From Pseudomonas marginalis (lineage in GTDB: Bacteria > Pseudomonadota > Gammaproteobacteria > Pseudomonadales > Pseudomonadaceae): a DNA stretch of 64,000 bases. The DNA is taken from contig NZ_FNSU01000004.1 of the NCBI RefSeq assembly GCF_900105325.1, positions 62,001 to 126,000 on the forward strand. Direction: 5' to 3'. Position numbers and translations under genes: made by a program. Below, in pieces: positions 42,539 through 52,075 of this stretch. The notes under the pieces are model-generated. The model was not told where the DNA came from. It ran no database searches and saw only the letters and a list, made by a program, of their open reading frames with translations. The stretch's first letter is position 1. Every line of letters begins with the position of its first letter.

Positions 42539-44449
42539 ATGCTGTTTTCATACCGAGGAGCCCTGCGTGCTGGGCTGGTATACCTGCTGGCTTCGAGCGT
42601 CTGGATAGGCCTCACTCATCGGGTATTGATCGAGTTTCTCGATAATCCGACCGACCTGCACCGGTGGTTGCAGGTGCGCGGTTATGTGTGGGTCGCGCTC
42701 AGTGCCTGGTTGATCTACCTGATCTGTGCCCGATCTGCCCGGGCCGACCAGCAGCAACCCTTGAAAGAGAACCGCGAGCGCCTGCGCCAGGCTGCTGCCG
42801 TGTTCGATTGCACCCGCGAAGGGGTGTTGGTCACCGACGCCAAGGGCCTGATCGTGCATGTGAACCGGGCCTTCATGGAAATCACCGGCTACCAGTGCGA
42901 AGACGTCATGGGCCGGCAGCCGAGCCTGTTCAAGTCCGGTCGCCATTCGTCGAATTTCTATCAACAGATGTTCCAGACCCTGGAACACACCGGTGAATGG
43001 AGCGGTGAAATCTGGAATCGGCGCAAAAGCGGTGAGATTTATCCACAGTGGCAAACCATTCGCGTGATTCACGATGACCTGGGCCATATCAGCCATTACG
43101 TCGCGGTGTTTTCCGACATCAGCGCCATCAAGGATTCCGAGCACGAACTGGCCCACCTGGCCCACCACGACCCGCTGACCGACCTGCCCAACCGCCTGCT
43201 GTTCACCGACCGTGCCGAGCAGGCGCTGGCCTCGGCGCAACTCCACAAGCGCGGCTGCGCCCTACTGTTGCTGGACCTGGATCACTTCAAGATCATCAAC
43301 GACAGCCTTGGCCATAATGTGGGCGACCAGTTGCTCAAGCTGGTGGGCGAGCGGCTCAAGGCGCTGTTCGGCCCCGGCGTGACCCTGGCGCGCCTAGGCG
43401 GGGATGAGTTCGCGGTGCTCGCGGAAAACTGCTCACAGGTGGTGCAGGCGGCGGCTTTGGCACAGCGCATGCTGGATGTGATGAAGCAGCCGTTCATCTT
43501 TGACGGCCATCAGCTGTTTATCAGCGCCAGCATTGGCATCAGCCTGTTCCCCAATGATGCCCTGAGCGCCGAGCAATTGTTGCGCAACGCCGATTCCGCG
43601 CTCTTCAAGGCTAAAAGCGTGGGCCGCGAAGGCTACGCGTTGTACACCGAAGAACTCACCGCCCACGCGCAGAACCGGGTGGAAATCGCCAGCGAACTGC
43701 GCCGCGCCCTCGAACAACAGGAGCTGCGCGTCTACTACCAGCCGGTGCACGACTTGCACACCAGCCGCCTGATCGGCGTCGAAGCACTGGTGCGCTGGCA
43801 ACACCCCGAGCGTGGCCTGGTGCCGCCGGGTGATTTCATCCCCATCGCCGAACGCACCGGGTTGATTGCCGAGATCGATGGATGGGTGATGGACCAGGCC
43901 TGCCGACAGATGTGCCGATGGCTGGCCGACGGCGCGCCGCTGAGCTTTATTGCAATCAATGTATCCAGCCGCCTGTTTGCCCGGCGCGAACTCTACGATC
44001 AAGTCGCCCAGGTGCTGCACGATACCGGTCTGGATCCGGCCTTCCTGGAGTTGGAAGTCACCGAAAGCGCGGTGATGGACGACCCCGAAGTGGCCCTGGA
44101 ACAACTGCACCGCCTGCGCGAACTGGGCTTGCGCCTGGCCATCGATGACTTCGGCACCGGCTATTCCTCCCTGCTGCGCCTCAAGCGCCTGCCGGTGCAG
44201 AAACTCAAGATCGACCAGGGCTTTGTCGCCGGGCTGCCGTGGGACGAAGACGATGCCGCCATTGTGCGGGTGGTGATCGCCCTGGCGAAAAGCATGGGCA
44301 TGCAGGTGCATGCCGAGGGGATCGAACAGGTGGAGCAGGCGCGGTTCTTGTTGGAGCAGCACTGCGATATGGGCCAGGGGTACTGGTTTGGGCGGCCGAT
44401 GCCGGCGGACGAGATTGATTGGAACTGCGCACCCACTCTCCAGCCTTGA
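42539..44449 (+). CDS. PAS-GGDEF-EAL c-di-GMP enzyme
   Basis: A 636-residue protein. Two membrane helices lie at the N-terminus (about 10-28 and 48-65). A PAS domain follows (VFDCTREGVLVTDAKGLIVH). The GGDEF domain is intact (ARLGGDEFAVL) but lacks the RxxD inhibitory site. The EAL domain is intact (GVEALVRWQHP, IDDFGTGYSSLLRLKR, LKIDQGFV). It could therefore both make and degrade c-di-GMP. It is divergent from desA and upstream of oscA; P. aeruginosa PA0285 has the same position. Confidence 0.9.
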   Translation: MLFSYRGALRAGLVYLLASSVWIGLTHRVLIEFLDNPTDLHRWLQVRGYVWVALSAWLIYLICARSARADQQQPLKENRERLRQAAAVFDCTREGVLVTDAKGLIVHVNRAFMEITGYQCEDVMGRQPSLFKSGRHSSNFYQQMFQTLEHTGEWSGEIWNRRKSGEIYPQWQTIRVIHDDLGHISHYVAVFSDISAIKDSEHELAHLAHHDPLTDLPNRLLFTDRAEQALASAQLHKRGCALLLLDLDHFKIINDSLGHNVGDQLLKLVGERLKALFGPGVTLARLGGDEFAVLAENCSQVVQAAALAQRMLDVMKQPFIFDGHQLFISASIGISLFPNDALSAEQLLRNADSALFKAKSVGREGYALYTEELTAHAQNRVEIASELRRALEQQELRVYYQPVHDLHTSRLIGVEALVRWQHPERGLVPPGDFIPIAERTGLIAEIDGWVMDQACRQMCRWLADGAPLSFIAINVSSRLFARRELYDQVAQVLHDTGLDPAFLELEVTESAVMDDPEVALEQLHRLRELGLRLAIDDFGTGYSSLLRLKRLPVQKLKIDQGFVAGLPWDEDDAAIVRVVIALAKSMGMQVHAEGIEQVEQARFLLEQHCDMGQGYWFGRPMPADEIDWNCAPTLQP

Positions 44450-44460
44450 AATGCATTCAA

Positions 44461-44490
44461 ATGTGGGAGGGGGCAAGCCCCCTCCCACAT
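44461..44490. repeat. REP palindrome
   Basis: ATGTGGGAGGGGGCAAGCC and its inverted arm form a 30-bp perfect-type palindrome, 11 bases after a stop codon; likely also a terminator. Confidence 0.75.
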
Positions 44491-44687
44491 TTGGATATTC
44501 ACAAGGCGTTATTTCAGCGCTTGGGCGCAAAACAAGCGCGCAACCCCACGTCCTGCCAGAAAATTCTTTCTGGTTATATAAACATTCTTAAATAGTATTT
44601 TTAAGAATATCCGCGCTTATCTACTATCGCCCTACGCCGCAAGCAGTGCCGCCACTGCGAGGCACTATTCATTTCAGGAGCGAGACC

Positions 44688-44870
44688 ATGAGCGCATCTC
44701 TACGTAGCGTCGACGGCCAGGACGAAGCAGCCATTTTGCGCGAGATCCAGAGCGCCTTGCGCGATCTGCGGTTTGGCGCGGTGGAAATCACTGTGCACAA
44801 CGCTCAAGTGGTACAGATCGAACGCAAGGAAAAATTCCGTTTGCAGAACCCGGGTAACAAACCGAGCTAA
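44688..44870 (+). CDS. oscA: OscA-type DUF2292 protein
   Basis: A 60-residue protein: EAAILREIQSALRDLRFGAV, then VEITVHNAQVVQIERKEKFR, the DUF2292 pattern. OscA is reported to be needed for sulfur acquisition under chromate stress in Pseudomonas. It is 66 bp upstream of sbp, as in P. aeruginosa (PA0284). ATG at 44688 follows CAGGAG. Too small for a catalytic domain; likely a regulator or adaptor. Confidence 0.85.
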   Translation: MSASLRSVDGQDEAAILREIQSALRDLRFGAVEITVHNAQVVQIERKEKFRLQNPGNKPS

Positions 44871-44936
44871 GCAATAACGGCGATAGACCCCGTCACTATA
44901 AGAAAAAGCCAACACCCAGAATTTTCAGGAGCTTCT

Positions 44937-45947
44937 ATGTCGTCGATTCGCCGTTATGCCCTGGCCGCCCTGGCCAGCGCCGTGTTTGCCGGTTCCGCGG
45001 TTGCCAAGGACTACGAGTTGCTCAACGTCTCGTACGATCCTACCCGTGAGCTGTACCAGGACTACAACGCTGAGTTCACCAACTTCTGGAAACAGTCCCA
45101 CCCCGGCGATAACGTCAAGATCCAGCAATCCCACGGTGGTTCGGGCAAGCAAGGCCGGGCAGTGATCGACGGCCTGCGCGCCGACGTGGTGACCCTGGCC
45201 CTGGCCGGTGACATCGACGAAATCGCCAAGCTGGGCAAGACCCTGCCGGAAAACTGGCAGACCCGCCTGCCGGACGCCAGCACCCCATACACCTCGACCA
45301 TCGTGTTCCTGGTGCGCAAGGGCAACCCTAAAGGCATCAAGGATTGGGGCGACCTGATCAAGAAAGACGTTTCCGTGATCACGCCTAACCCGAAAACCTC
45401 CGGCGGTGCGCGCTGGAACTTCCTTGCCGCCTGGGCCTACGGCCTGAAATCCGGTGGCAGCGAAGCCAAGGCCCAGGAATACGTCAAGGAGCTGTTCAAG
45501 CACGTGCCGATCCTCGACACCGGCGCGCGCGGTTCGACCATTACCTTCGTCAACAACGGTCAGGGCGACGTGTTGCTGGCCTGGGAAAACGAGGCGTTCC
45601 TGGCCCTGAAAGAAGACGGCGGCGCCGACAAGTTCGACATCGTGGTGCCGTCCCTGTCGATCCTTGCGGAGCCGCCGGTGGCCGTGGTCGACAAGAACGC
45701 CGAGAAAAAGGGCAACACCGAGATCGCCACTGAATACCTCAAGCACCTGTACAGCCCGGCTGGCCAGGAGATTGCGGCGAAGAACTTCTACCGCCCACGG
45801 GATGCAAAAGTGGCCGCCAAATACGCGCAGCAGTTCCCGAAACTGGACCTGGTGACTATCGACAAAGACTTCGGCGGCTGGAAAACTGCCCAGCCGAAAT
45901 TCTTTAACGACGGTGGCGTGTTCGACCAGATCTACACGGCGCAGTAA
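44937..45947 (+). CDS. sbp: periplasmic sulfate-binding protein
   Basis: A 336-residue binding protein with a signal peptide ending AGSAVA. Motifs: LNVSYDPTRELYQDYNAEF, IQQSHGGSGKQGRAVIDGL and DVLLAWENEAFLA, as in Sbp/CysP. It captures sulfate (or thiosulfate) for the CysTWA ABC transporter encoded next. It is the first of the uptake operon; a REP pair at 45960-46057 separates it from cysT. Expression is expected to rise in sulfur limitation through CysB. Confidence 0.93.
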   Translation: MSSIRRYALAALASAVFAGSAVAKDYELLNVSYDPTRELYQDYNAEFTNFWKQSHPGDNVKIQQSHGGSGKQGRAVIDGLRADVVTLALAGDIDEIAKLGKTLPENWQTRLPDASTPYTSTIVFLVRKGNPKGIKDWGDLIKKDVSVITPNPKTSGGARWNFLAAWAYGLKSGGSEAKAQEYVKELFKHVPILDTGARGSTITFVNNGQGDVLLAWENEAFLALKEDGGADKFDIVVPSLSILAEPPVAVVDKNAEKKGNTEIATEYLKHLYSPAGQEIAAKNFYRPRDAKVAAKYAQQFPKLDLVTIDKDFGGWKTAQPKFFNDGGVFDQIYTAQ

Positions 45948-45959
45948 GCCAAAGTACCG

Positions 45960-46057
45960 GTAGGAGCGAGCTTGCTCGCGAAGATCGTCAACGATGACGC
46001 GGGCATTCTGAATGAGCGCGGTGCCCTTGAGGTCTTCGCGAGCAAGCTCGCTCCTAC
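45960..46057. repeat. REP doublet within the sulfate operon
   Basis: GTAGGAGCGAGCTTGCTCGC at the left and its inverted copy ending GCTCGCTCCTAC at the right, with about 50 bp between. It could form a stem that reduces downstream expression or protects the sbp mRNA. Confidence 0.8.
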
Positions 46058-46087
46058 AGTGGTTTCTACCTTTAACCAAGGACTCTT

Positions 46088-46906
46088 ATGTCGCGTCGTA
46101 TTTCCCCCGTCATACCCGGCTTCGGGCTGACGCTGGGCTACACCGTGGTGTACCTCAGCCTGATCGTACTCATCCCCCTCGCGGCGATGTTCGTACACGC
46201 CGCTCAACTCACCTGGGATCAGTTCTGGAACATCATCTCCGCACCCCGTGTGCTGGCGGCGTTGAAGCTGAGCTTCAGCACCGCGCTGTACGCCGCCCTG
46301 ATCAACGGCGTGATCGGCACGCTGCTGGCCTGGGTGCTGGTGCGCTACACCTTCCCCGGCCGCAAGATCATCGATGCGATGATCGACCTGCCGTTCGCCC
46401 TGCCCACCGCCGTGGCCGGTATTGCCCTGACTGCGCTGTACACGCCGACCGGCCTGGTGGGCCAGTTCGCCGCCGACCTGGGCTTCAAGATCGCCTACAG
46501 CCCCTTGGGCATCACCCTGGCGCTGACCTTCGTGACCCTGCCGTTCGTGGTGCGCACGGTGCAGCCGGTACTCGCGGATATCCCCCGGGAAATCGAAGAA
46601 GCCGCCGCCTGCCTGGGCGCCAAGCCGTTGCAGGTGTTCCGCTACATCCTCGTCCCCGCGCTGCTGCCCGCCTGGCTGACCGGTTTCGCCCTGGCGTTTG
46701 CCCGTGGCGTCGGTGAGTACGGTTCGGTGATTTTCATCGCCGGCAACATGCCGATGAAAACCGAGATCCTGCCGCTGCTGATCATGGTCAAGCTCGACCA
46801 GTACGACTACCGCGGCGCCACCTCCATTGGCGTACTGATGCTGGTGGTTTCCTTTGTCCTGCTGCTGCTGATCAACTTGTTGCAGCGGCGCATCGAACGT
46901 CCATAA
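46088..46906 (+). CDS. cysT: sulfate ABC transporter permease CysT
   Basis: A 272-residue permease with about six membrane helices. The coupling motif EEAAACLGAKPLQVFRYILV is near residues 160-180. PFALPTAVAGIALTALYTPTG is characteristic of CysT. It forms the channel with CysW. It is 13 bp upstream of cysW and shares its strand. Confidence 0.93.
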   Translation: MSRRISPVIPGFGLTLGYTVVYLSLIVLIPLAAMFVHAAQLTWDQFWNIISAPRVLAALKLSFSTALYAALINGVIGTLLAWVLVRYTFPGRKIIDAMIDLPFALPTAVAGIALTALYTPTGLVGQFAADLGFKIAYSPLGITLALTFVTLPFVVRTVQPVLADIPREIEEAAACLGAKPLQVFRYILVPALLPAWLTGFALAFARGVGEYGSVIFIAGNMPMKTEILPLLIMVKLDQYDYRGATSIGVLMLVVSFVLLLLINLLQRRIERP

Positions 46907-46919
46907 GGAGGCGCGGAAC

Positions 46920-47792
46920 ATGTCCCAATCGTCTATTTCCGCGGCATCCTCGGCCAACGCAGCCCGCCGTGGCAGCGCTGTTTCCCGGCGCATCCTGATC
47001 AGCCTGGGCTGGCTGGTGTTCTTCCTGTTCCTGCTGCTGCCGCTGTTTATCGTGGTGTCCCAGGGCTTGAAGAACGGCCTCGGGGCGTTTTTCACCGCAA
47101 TCCTTGAACCGGACGCGTTGTCCGCGCTGAAACTCACGGTGATCGCCGTGCTGATTTCGGTGCCGCTCAACCTGGTATTCGGCGTCAGTGCGGCCTGGTG
47201 CGTGAGCAAGTACTCGTTCCGTGGCAAGAGCATCCTGGTGACGCTGATCGACCTGCCGTTCTCGGTCTCCCCGGTGATCGCCGGCCTGGTCTACGTGCTG
47301 ATGTTCGGCGCCCAGGGCCTGTTTGGCCCTTGGTTGCAGGAGCATGACATCCAGATCGTGTTCGCCTTGCCCGGCATCGTGCTGGCGACCATCTTCGTCA
47401 CCGTGCCGTTCGTCGCCCGCGAACTGATCCCGCTGATGCAGGAGCAGGGCACCCAGGAAGAAGAGGCCGCGCGCCTGCTGGGCGCCAATGGCTGGCAGAT
47501 GTTCTGGCATGTCACCGTGCCGAATATCAAATGGGGCCTGATCTACGGCGTGGTGCTGTGCACCGCGCGGGCCATGGGGGAGTTCGGCGCGGTGTCGGTG
47601 GTGTCCGGCCATATTCGCGGCGTGACCAACACCTTGCCGCTGCACGTCGAGATTCTCTACAACGAATACAACCACGTTGCCGCGTTTGCGGTGGCGAGTC
47701 TGCTGCTGATCCTGGCGCTCTTCATCCTGCTGCTCAAGCAGTGGAGCGAGAACCGTATTAATCGCCTGCGCGCCAGTGCGGCTGAGGAATAA
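46920..47792 (+). CDS. cysW: sulfate ABC transporter permease CysW
   Basis: A 290-residue permease. The coupling motif EEEAARLLGANGWQMFWHVT is near residues 180-200, and PFSVSPVIAGLVYVLMFGAQ is typical of CysW. The ATG follows AAGGAGG. It pairs with CysT to form the membrane channel; the ATPase gene starts three bases after its stop. Confidence 0.93.
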   Translation: MSQSSISAASSANAARRGSAVSRRILISLGWLVFFLFLLLPLFIVVSQGLKNGLGAFFTAILEPDALSALKLTVIAVLISVPLNLVFGVSAAWCVSKYSFRGKSILVTLIDLPFSVSPVIAGLVYVLMFGAQGLFGPWLQEHDIQIVFALPGIVLATIFVTVPFVARELIPLMQEQGTQEEEAARLLGANGWQMFWHVTVPNIKWGLIYGVVLCTARAMGEFGAVSVVSGHIRGVTNTLPLHVEILYNEYNHVAAFAVASLLLILALFILLLKQWSENRINRLRASAAEE

Positions 47793-47795
47793 GTC

Positions 47796-48776
47796 ATGTC
47801 GATCGAAGTCCGTAACGTCAGCAAGAACTTCAACGCCTTCAAGGCCCTGGACAGCATCAACCTGGATATCCAGAGTGGCGAGCTGGTGGCCTTGCTTGGG
47901 CCTTCCGGCTGCGGCAAGACCACCTTGCTGCGCATCATCGCCGGCCTGGAAACCCCGGATGACGGCAGCATCGTGTTCCACGGTGAAGACGTCTCCGGCC
48001 ACGACGTGCGTGATCGCAACGTCGGTTTTGTGTTCCAGCACTACGCGCTGTTCCGCCACATGACCGTGTTCGACAACGTCGCCTTCGGCCTGCGCATGAA
48101 GCCGAAGAACCAGCGCCCGAACGAAAGCCAGATTGCGGCCAAGGTTCACGAACTGCTGAACATGGTGCAGCTGGACTGGCTGGCCGACCGTTACCCGGAA
48201 CAACTCTCCGGCGGCCAGCGCCAGCGTATCGCCCTGGCCCGCGCGTTGGCGGTCGAGCCGAAGGTGCTGCTGCTGGATGAACCCTTCGGCGCCCTCGACG
48301 CCAAGGTGCGTAAGGAACTGCGCCGCTGGCTGGCGCGCCTGCACGAAGACATCAACCTGACCTCGGTGTTCGTGACCCACGACCAGGAAGAGGCCATGGA
48401 AGTCGCCGACCGCATCGTGGTGATGAACAAAGGCGTGATCGAGCAGATCGGCTCACCGGGCGACGTCTACGAAAACCCGGCCAGCGATTTCGTCTACCAC
48501 TTCCTTGGCGACTCCAACCGCCTGCACCTGGGCGAGGACAAGCACGTGCTGTTCCGCCCCCACGAAGTGTCGCTGTCGCGCCACGAACTGGAAGATCATC
48601 ACGCGGCCGAAGTGCGTGATATTCGTCCGTTGGGCGCGACCACGCGGGTGACCTTGAAGGTCGAAGGCCAGAGCGAGCTGATCGAAGCCGAAGTGGTGAA
48701 GGACCACGACAGCCTGACTGGTTTGGTACGAGGCGAGACCTTGTTCTTCAAGCCCAAGGTCTGGCAAAAAGCCTGA
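47796..48776 (+). CDS. cysA: sulfate/thiosulfate ABC transporter ATPase CysA
   Basis: A 326-residue ATPase. Walker A GPSGCGKTT, signature LSGGQRQR, Walker B LLLDEPFGALD and switch VFVTHDQEEA are all intact. A C-terminal TOBE-like domain begins near residue 240. It powers sulfate import. It is last in the operon and is followed by a REPIN. Confidence 0.94.
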   Translation: MSIEVRNVSKNFNAFKALDSINLDIQSGELVALLGPSGCGKTTLLRIIAGLETPDDGSIVFHGEDVSGHDVRDRNVGFVFQHYALFRHMTVFDNVAFGLRMKPKNQRPNESQIAAKVHELLNMVQLDWLADRYPEQLSGGQRQRIALARALAVEPKVLLLDEPFGALDAKVRKELRRWLARLHEDINLTSVFVTHDQEEAMEVADRIVVMNKGVIEQIGSPGDVYENPASDFVYHFLGDSNRLHLGEDKHVLFRPHEVSLSRHELEDHHAAEVRDIRPLGATTRVTLKVEGQSELIEAEVVKDHDSLTGLVRGETLFFKPKVWQKA

Positions 48777-48811
48777 GCCCCAAACAAAAATCCCGATGTG
48801 AAACAGGTTCA

Positions 48812-48902
48812 ATGTGGGAGGGGGCTTGCTCCCGATAGCGGTGTTTCAGCCAGCTTATCTGCTGCTGACCCACTGCAATCGGGAGCAAGCCCCCTCCCAC
48901 AT
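48812..48902. repeat. REPIN after cysA
   Basis: ATGTGGGAGGGGGCTTGCTC at the left and its inverted copy at the right, about 90 bp in all, located between convergent genes. Confidence 0.8.
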
Positions 48903-49430
48903 TCAGATCTGTCTCGGCTTCAGATCGCGGCGAACCACCGGTCCCGAGCGCTCTTCGATCTGCTGCTTCAAACCCTGGCGCAGCCCCAGCAAAAACGCCA
49001 CCTCCGCCACCACAAACAGCGGCCCCACAATCAGCCCCGACACGTCATCCACAAACGCCGGCTTCCTGCCTTCGTAGTAATGCCCGACAAACTGAATCAC
49101 CCAGCCCACCACGAACATTCCCACCCCGCTGCTGAGCCACACCATCGTGCTCTGCGCCGCCAACACGTGCCCGGCCCACACCGACAAGCCCATCAACACC
49201 GTCATCAGCGCGCCCAGGGCCAGTTCAAGCCGCAGGTAAAACCACGCGGAAAACAGCGCCACTATCACTGCCGGGGAAAGCCACAGCCCACCCACAGCCC
49301 ATTCGGGGCGTGACAGCAGCACAGCCACGGCGACCACAATCAGCGGGATGCCGATGAAGTGGCTGGCGATATTGCGTGGGTCGCGGTGGTACGCGGCGTA
49401 TTGACTGAGGTGATCGACGAGGCTTTTCAT
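48903..49430 (-). CDS. Mpo1-like (DUF962) membrane protein
   Basis: A 175-residue membrane protein with HLSQYAAYHRDPRNIASHFI and, later, GWVIQFVGHYYEGRKPAF. The His residues in these blocks are the family's conserved Fe-binding candidates. Yeast Mpo1 is an Fe(II)-dependent dioxygenase that shortens 2-hydroxy fatty acids. Here the role is inferred from family only. ATG at 49430 follows AGGAGGAACAACA. Divergent from the Crp/Fnr gene. Confidence 0.8.
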   Translation of the reverse strand: MKSLVDHLSQYAAYHRDPRNIASHFIGIPLIVVAVAVLLSRPEWAVGGLWLSPAVIVALFSAWFYLRLELALGALMTVLMGLSVWAGHVLAAQSTMVWLSSGVGMFVVGWVIQFVGHYYEGRKPAFVDDVSGLIVGPLFVVAEVAFLLGLRQGLKQQIEERSGPVVRRDLKPRQI

Positions 49431-49513
49431 TGTTGTTCCTCCTGTAGGATGTTTGATCATGCCCTGTCAGCCTGGGACTAACTGTCAGTTGGGCGACAAT
49501 CTTCGGAGTTCTC

Positions 49514-50200
49514 ATGGATGCGACGCAATGGCACTCCCGGTTGGCCGTCGGCCACTGGTTCAGTCACCTGCCCGTACCTTTCCAGCATAGTCTGCTGGCC
49601 CATGCGCGGCTGCGGCAGCTGACGGCGGGTCAATACCTGTTCAAGCGCGGCGACCCGCCCTGTGGCCTGTATGCGGTGCTCGACGGCACTCTGCGTGTCA
49701 GTGCGGTGAATGAGCACGGCAAGGAAGCGTTGTTGAGCCTGGTGGGGGCGCCCTACTGGTTCGGCGAGATCTGCCTGTTCGACGGCTTGCCGCGCACCCA
49801 CGACGCCTGCGCCACGGGGCCGTGCACGCTGGTGCAGGTGCCGCAGCAGGCGCTGCTGAAGATCCTCGATCAATCCCCTTGCTACTGGCGCGACCTGGCG
49901 TTGCTGATGAGCCAGAAGCTGCGCCTGAGTTTTATCGGCCTCGAACAGCTCAGCCTGATGCCCGCTTCGGTGCGCCTGGCCCACCGGCTGTTGATGATTG
50001 TTGAGGGCTACGGCGACATGGCGCCTTCAAAACGCGTGCTGCAACTGCCCCAGGAAGACCTGGCGGCGATGTTGAGCCTGTCGCGCCAGACCACCAATGC
50101 CTTGCTCAAGGACCTGCAAGCCCAGGGCATCGTGCGCCTGGGCTACGGCGAGATCGAAATCCTCGATGCGCAGCGGCTACGAGAGGCGGCGCACACCTGA
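49514..50200 (+). CDS. Crp/Fnr-family regulator
   Basis: A 228-residue protein. The cyclic-nucleotide-binding-like domain has LTAGQYLFKRGDPPCGLYAV and PYWFGEICLFDGLPRTHDAC. The C-terminal winged helix has LPQEDLAAMLSLSRQTTNAL. There is no clear cluster of Fnr cysteines, so it is unlikely to be an oxygen sensor. Ligand unknown. A response-regulator gene follows on the same strand. Confidence 0.87.
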   Translation: MDATQWHSRLAVGHWFSHLPVPFQHSLLAHARLRQLTAGQYLFKRGDPPCGLYAVLDGTLRVSAVNEHGKEALLSLVGAPYWFGEICLFDGLPRTHDACATGPCTLVQVPQQALLKILDQSPCYWRDLALLMSQKLRLSFIGLEQLSLMPASVRLAHRLLMIVEGYGDMAPSKRVLQLPQEDLAAMLSLSRQTTNALLKDLQAQGIVRLGYGEIEILDAQRLREAAHT

Positions 50201-50238
50201 GGGTGTTAGCCTGCAAACCTGATCAATCGAGGTGTGTT

Positions 50239-50604
50239 ATGCGTGTGCTGTTAGTGGAACATGAATCCGAAGAGGCACAGCGGATGGCCCGGGGCTTGAA
50301 CGAGGCCGGCTACACCGTGGAAGTCGCGGCCAACGGCATGGCGGCGCAGCGCTTTGTCGAAAGCGCCGAATACGACCTGGTGATCCTGGATGTGATGTTG
50401 CCTGGCCTGAATGCCTGGAAGCTGCAGCAGGCCATCCGGCAGAAGGGTGAGACGCCGGTGTTGTTCCTGACCACGCCGGGCGGGATTGAAGATCGCCTGC
50501 GCGGCTTGGAGCTGCATGAGGATGATTACCTGCTCAAGCCGTTTGAGGCCAAGGGGTTGGTGATGCGGGTCAGGAAACTGTTGCGGCGGGATCGGGGTCG
50601 CTGA
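50239..50604 (+). CDS. single-domain response regulator
   Basis: A 121-residue receiver domain with VLLVEHESEEAQRMARGLNE, phospho-acceptor Asp in LVILDVMLPG and Lys in YLLKPFEAKGL. There is no output domain. One acidic-pocket residue is replaced (VEHE instead of the usual DD pair), so phosphorylation could be altered. It lies 38 bp after the Crp/Fnr gene. No histidine kinase is adjacent. Confidence 0.8.
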   Translation: MRVLLVEHESEEAQRMARGLNEAGYTVEVAANGMAAQRFVESAEYDLVILDVMLPGLNAWKLQQAIRQKGETPVLFLTTPGGIEDRLRGLELHEDDYLLKPFEAKGLVMRVRKLLRRDRGR

Positions 50605-50633
50605 TTGATCCCGTCACTGTAGTGCCTGAAAGA

Positions 50634-50945
50634 TTGCCATCGGGAGCAAGCCCCCTCCCACAGGAGAACGCATTTCAAATGTGGGGGCTTGCCCCCGATG
50701 AGCATAGGTATCTACACAACTTGGGCTCAACACTGAGCGCCCGGCAGATAGGGCTGTTGTGGTGAGCGGGCTTGTCCCGCGCCGGGCTGCGTAGCAGCCC
50801 CAGTAAAGAAGAACGCGGTGTATCAGACACTCTGTAGAGGCTGGTTTTGGGGCTGCTACGCAGCCCAGCGCGGGACAAGCCCGCTCGCCACAGTGAGATT
50901 TGTCAGGGGCTGAAAAGTTGTGTAGATACCCATGCCCCGATGAGA
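50634..50945. repeat. nested REP composite
   Basis: From outside inwards: G-rich REPs (CATCGGGAGCAAGCCCCCTC), an inverted pair GGTATCTACACAACTT at 50707-50722 and 50915-50930, and a REPIN of the TGTGGTGAGCGGGCTTG family at about 50756-50893. No gene from 50605 to 50969. The same outer inverted pair encloses a different REPIN at 58497-58694. Confidence 0.7.
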
Positions 50946-50969
50946 CCTTCAGCCTCCCCACATATCCCC

Positions 50970-51974
50970 TTACCGCAACCCATCCCGAAACTGCCCCGGC
51001 GTCATCCCCGTCCAGCGCTTGAACGCCCGGTTAAAGCTGCTGGTATCAGCAAACCCCAACAGATGACTGATCTCCGCCAATGAGCACTGCGGATCCCGCA
51101 GGTGCAACAACGCCAGATTCTCCCGGCATTCATTGAGCAACGCATCAAACCGACACCCCTCATCCGCCAGATGCCGCTGCAAACTGCGCAAACTCAAGTA
51201 CAGCGCCTGGGCAATCCGCTCGGCACTCGGCTCGCCATCGGGCAGTTGCGCCTCGATGGCCGCGCGCACCTTGCGCTCCCAGGTCAGCGGTTGCAGTTGC
51301 GCCAGGGTGCGTTTGAGCACGGTTTCGTTGTGTTCGGCCAGTTCCGGGTTGGCGTCGTCCAGGTGGCTGTCGAAATCGCTGGCGGCGAATTCGAGGCGGT
51401 CTTCCTCGGCGCCGAAAAACACCGGTGCGCGGAACACCGTGTGCCAGGGCTTGGGGTCGGCGGGTTGCGGGCGCCGCAGGTAAACCGCCAGCGGCGCATA
51501 GTCGCGGCCCAGGCGATTGCGGCACGTGCGCACATAGATCGCGGCAAACGCATCGATAGCTTCCAGCGCCGGCGCCGGGCTGCCTGGCGGTTGCAGCAGG
51601 CGAAAGCGGTAGCGCTCGCCATCGCCGCTGAGTTCCAGGCTCGGGGCATCGCTGACCACCTGGTGATACCGCACGATGCGCTCGAACACCTCGCGCAGGC
51701 TGCCGCTCGCCACCAATGCATAACCCAGCGCATGAAAGGTGGTCGGGCTGACAAACCGCGACACCCGCAACCCGATGGCCGGATCGCCGCTGGCCTGCAC
51801 CGCCAGTTCCCACAGGCGCGTGGTGGCCGACAGCGGGTAACGCGCGTTGGGGTCGTCCATCTGCTGCGGATCAAGCCCGGCCTGGGCGCACAGCGCGGCG
51901 CTGTCGAGGCCCAGGGCATCGAGCTGCTTGCGCAGGGCGCGGGTCCAGCTGGCGAGGGAAGTCGGTTCGGTCAT
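50970..51974 (-). CDS. AraC-family regulator (AraC_binding_2/OruR-like)
   Basis: A 334-residue regulator. The N-terminal sensing domain has LDSAALCAQAGLDPQQMDDP and FHALGYALVASGSLREVFER. The C-terminal DNA-binding domain ends CSLAEISHLLGFADTSSFNR followed by AFKRWTGMTPGQFR. It is divergent from a fatty-acid desaturase (101-bp gap), its likely target. Confidence 0.87.
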   Translation of the reverse strand: MTEPTSLASWTRALRKQLDALGLDSAALCAQAGLDPQQMDDPNARYPLSATTRLWELAVQASGDPAIGLRVSRFVSPTTFHALGYALVASGSLREVFERIVRYHQVVSDAPSLELSGDGERYRFRLLQPPGSPAPALEAIDAFAAIYVRTCRNRLGRDYAPLAVYLRRPQPADPKPWHTVFRAPVFFGAEEDRLEFAASDFDSHLDDANPELAEHNETVLKRTLAQLQPLTWERKVRAAIEAQLPDGEPSAERIAQALYLSLRSLQRHLADEGCRFDALLNECRENLALLHLRDPQCSLAEISHLLGFADTSSFNRAFKRWTGMTPGQFRDGLR

Positions 51975-52075
51975 GGCGATTGGCGCTTGCGGTCAACAGG
52001 TTGGCGTGTGGGGCTAGCGTCCTGCAAGAAGCCCTGGTGCAGGATGTAACCCTCAATGAATAAGAGGATGGGAGC

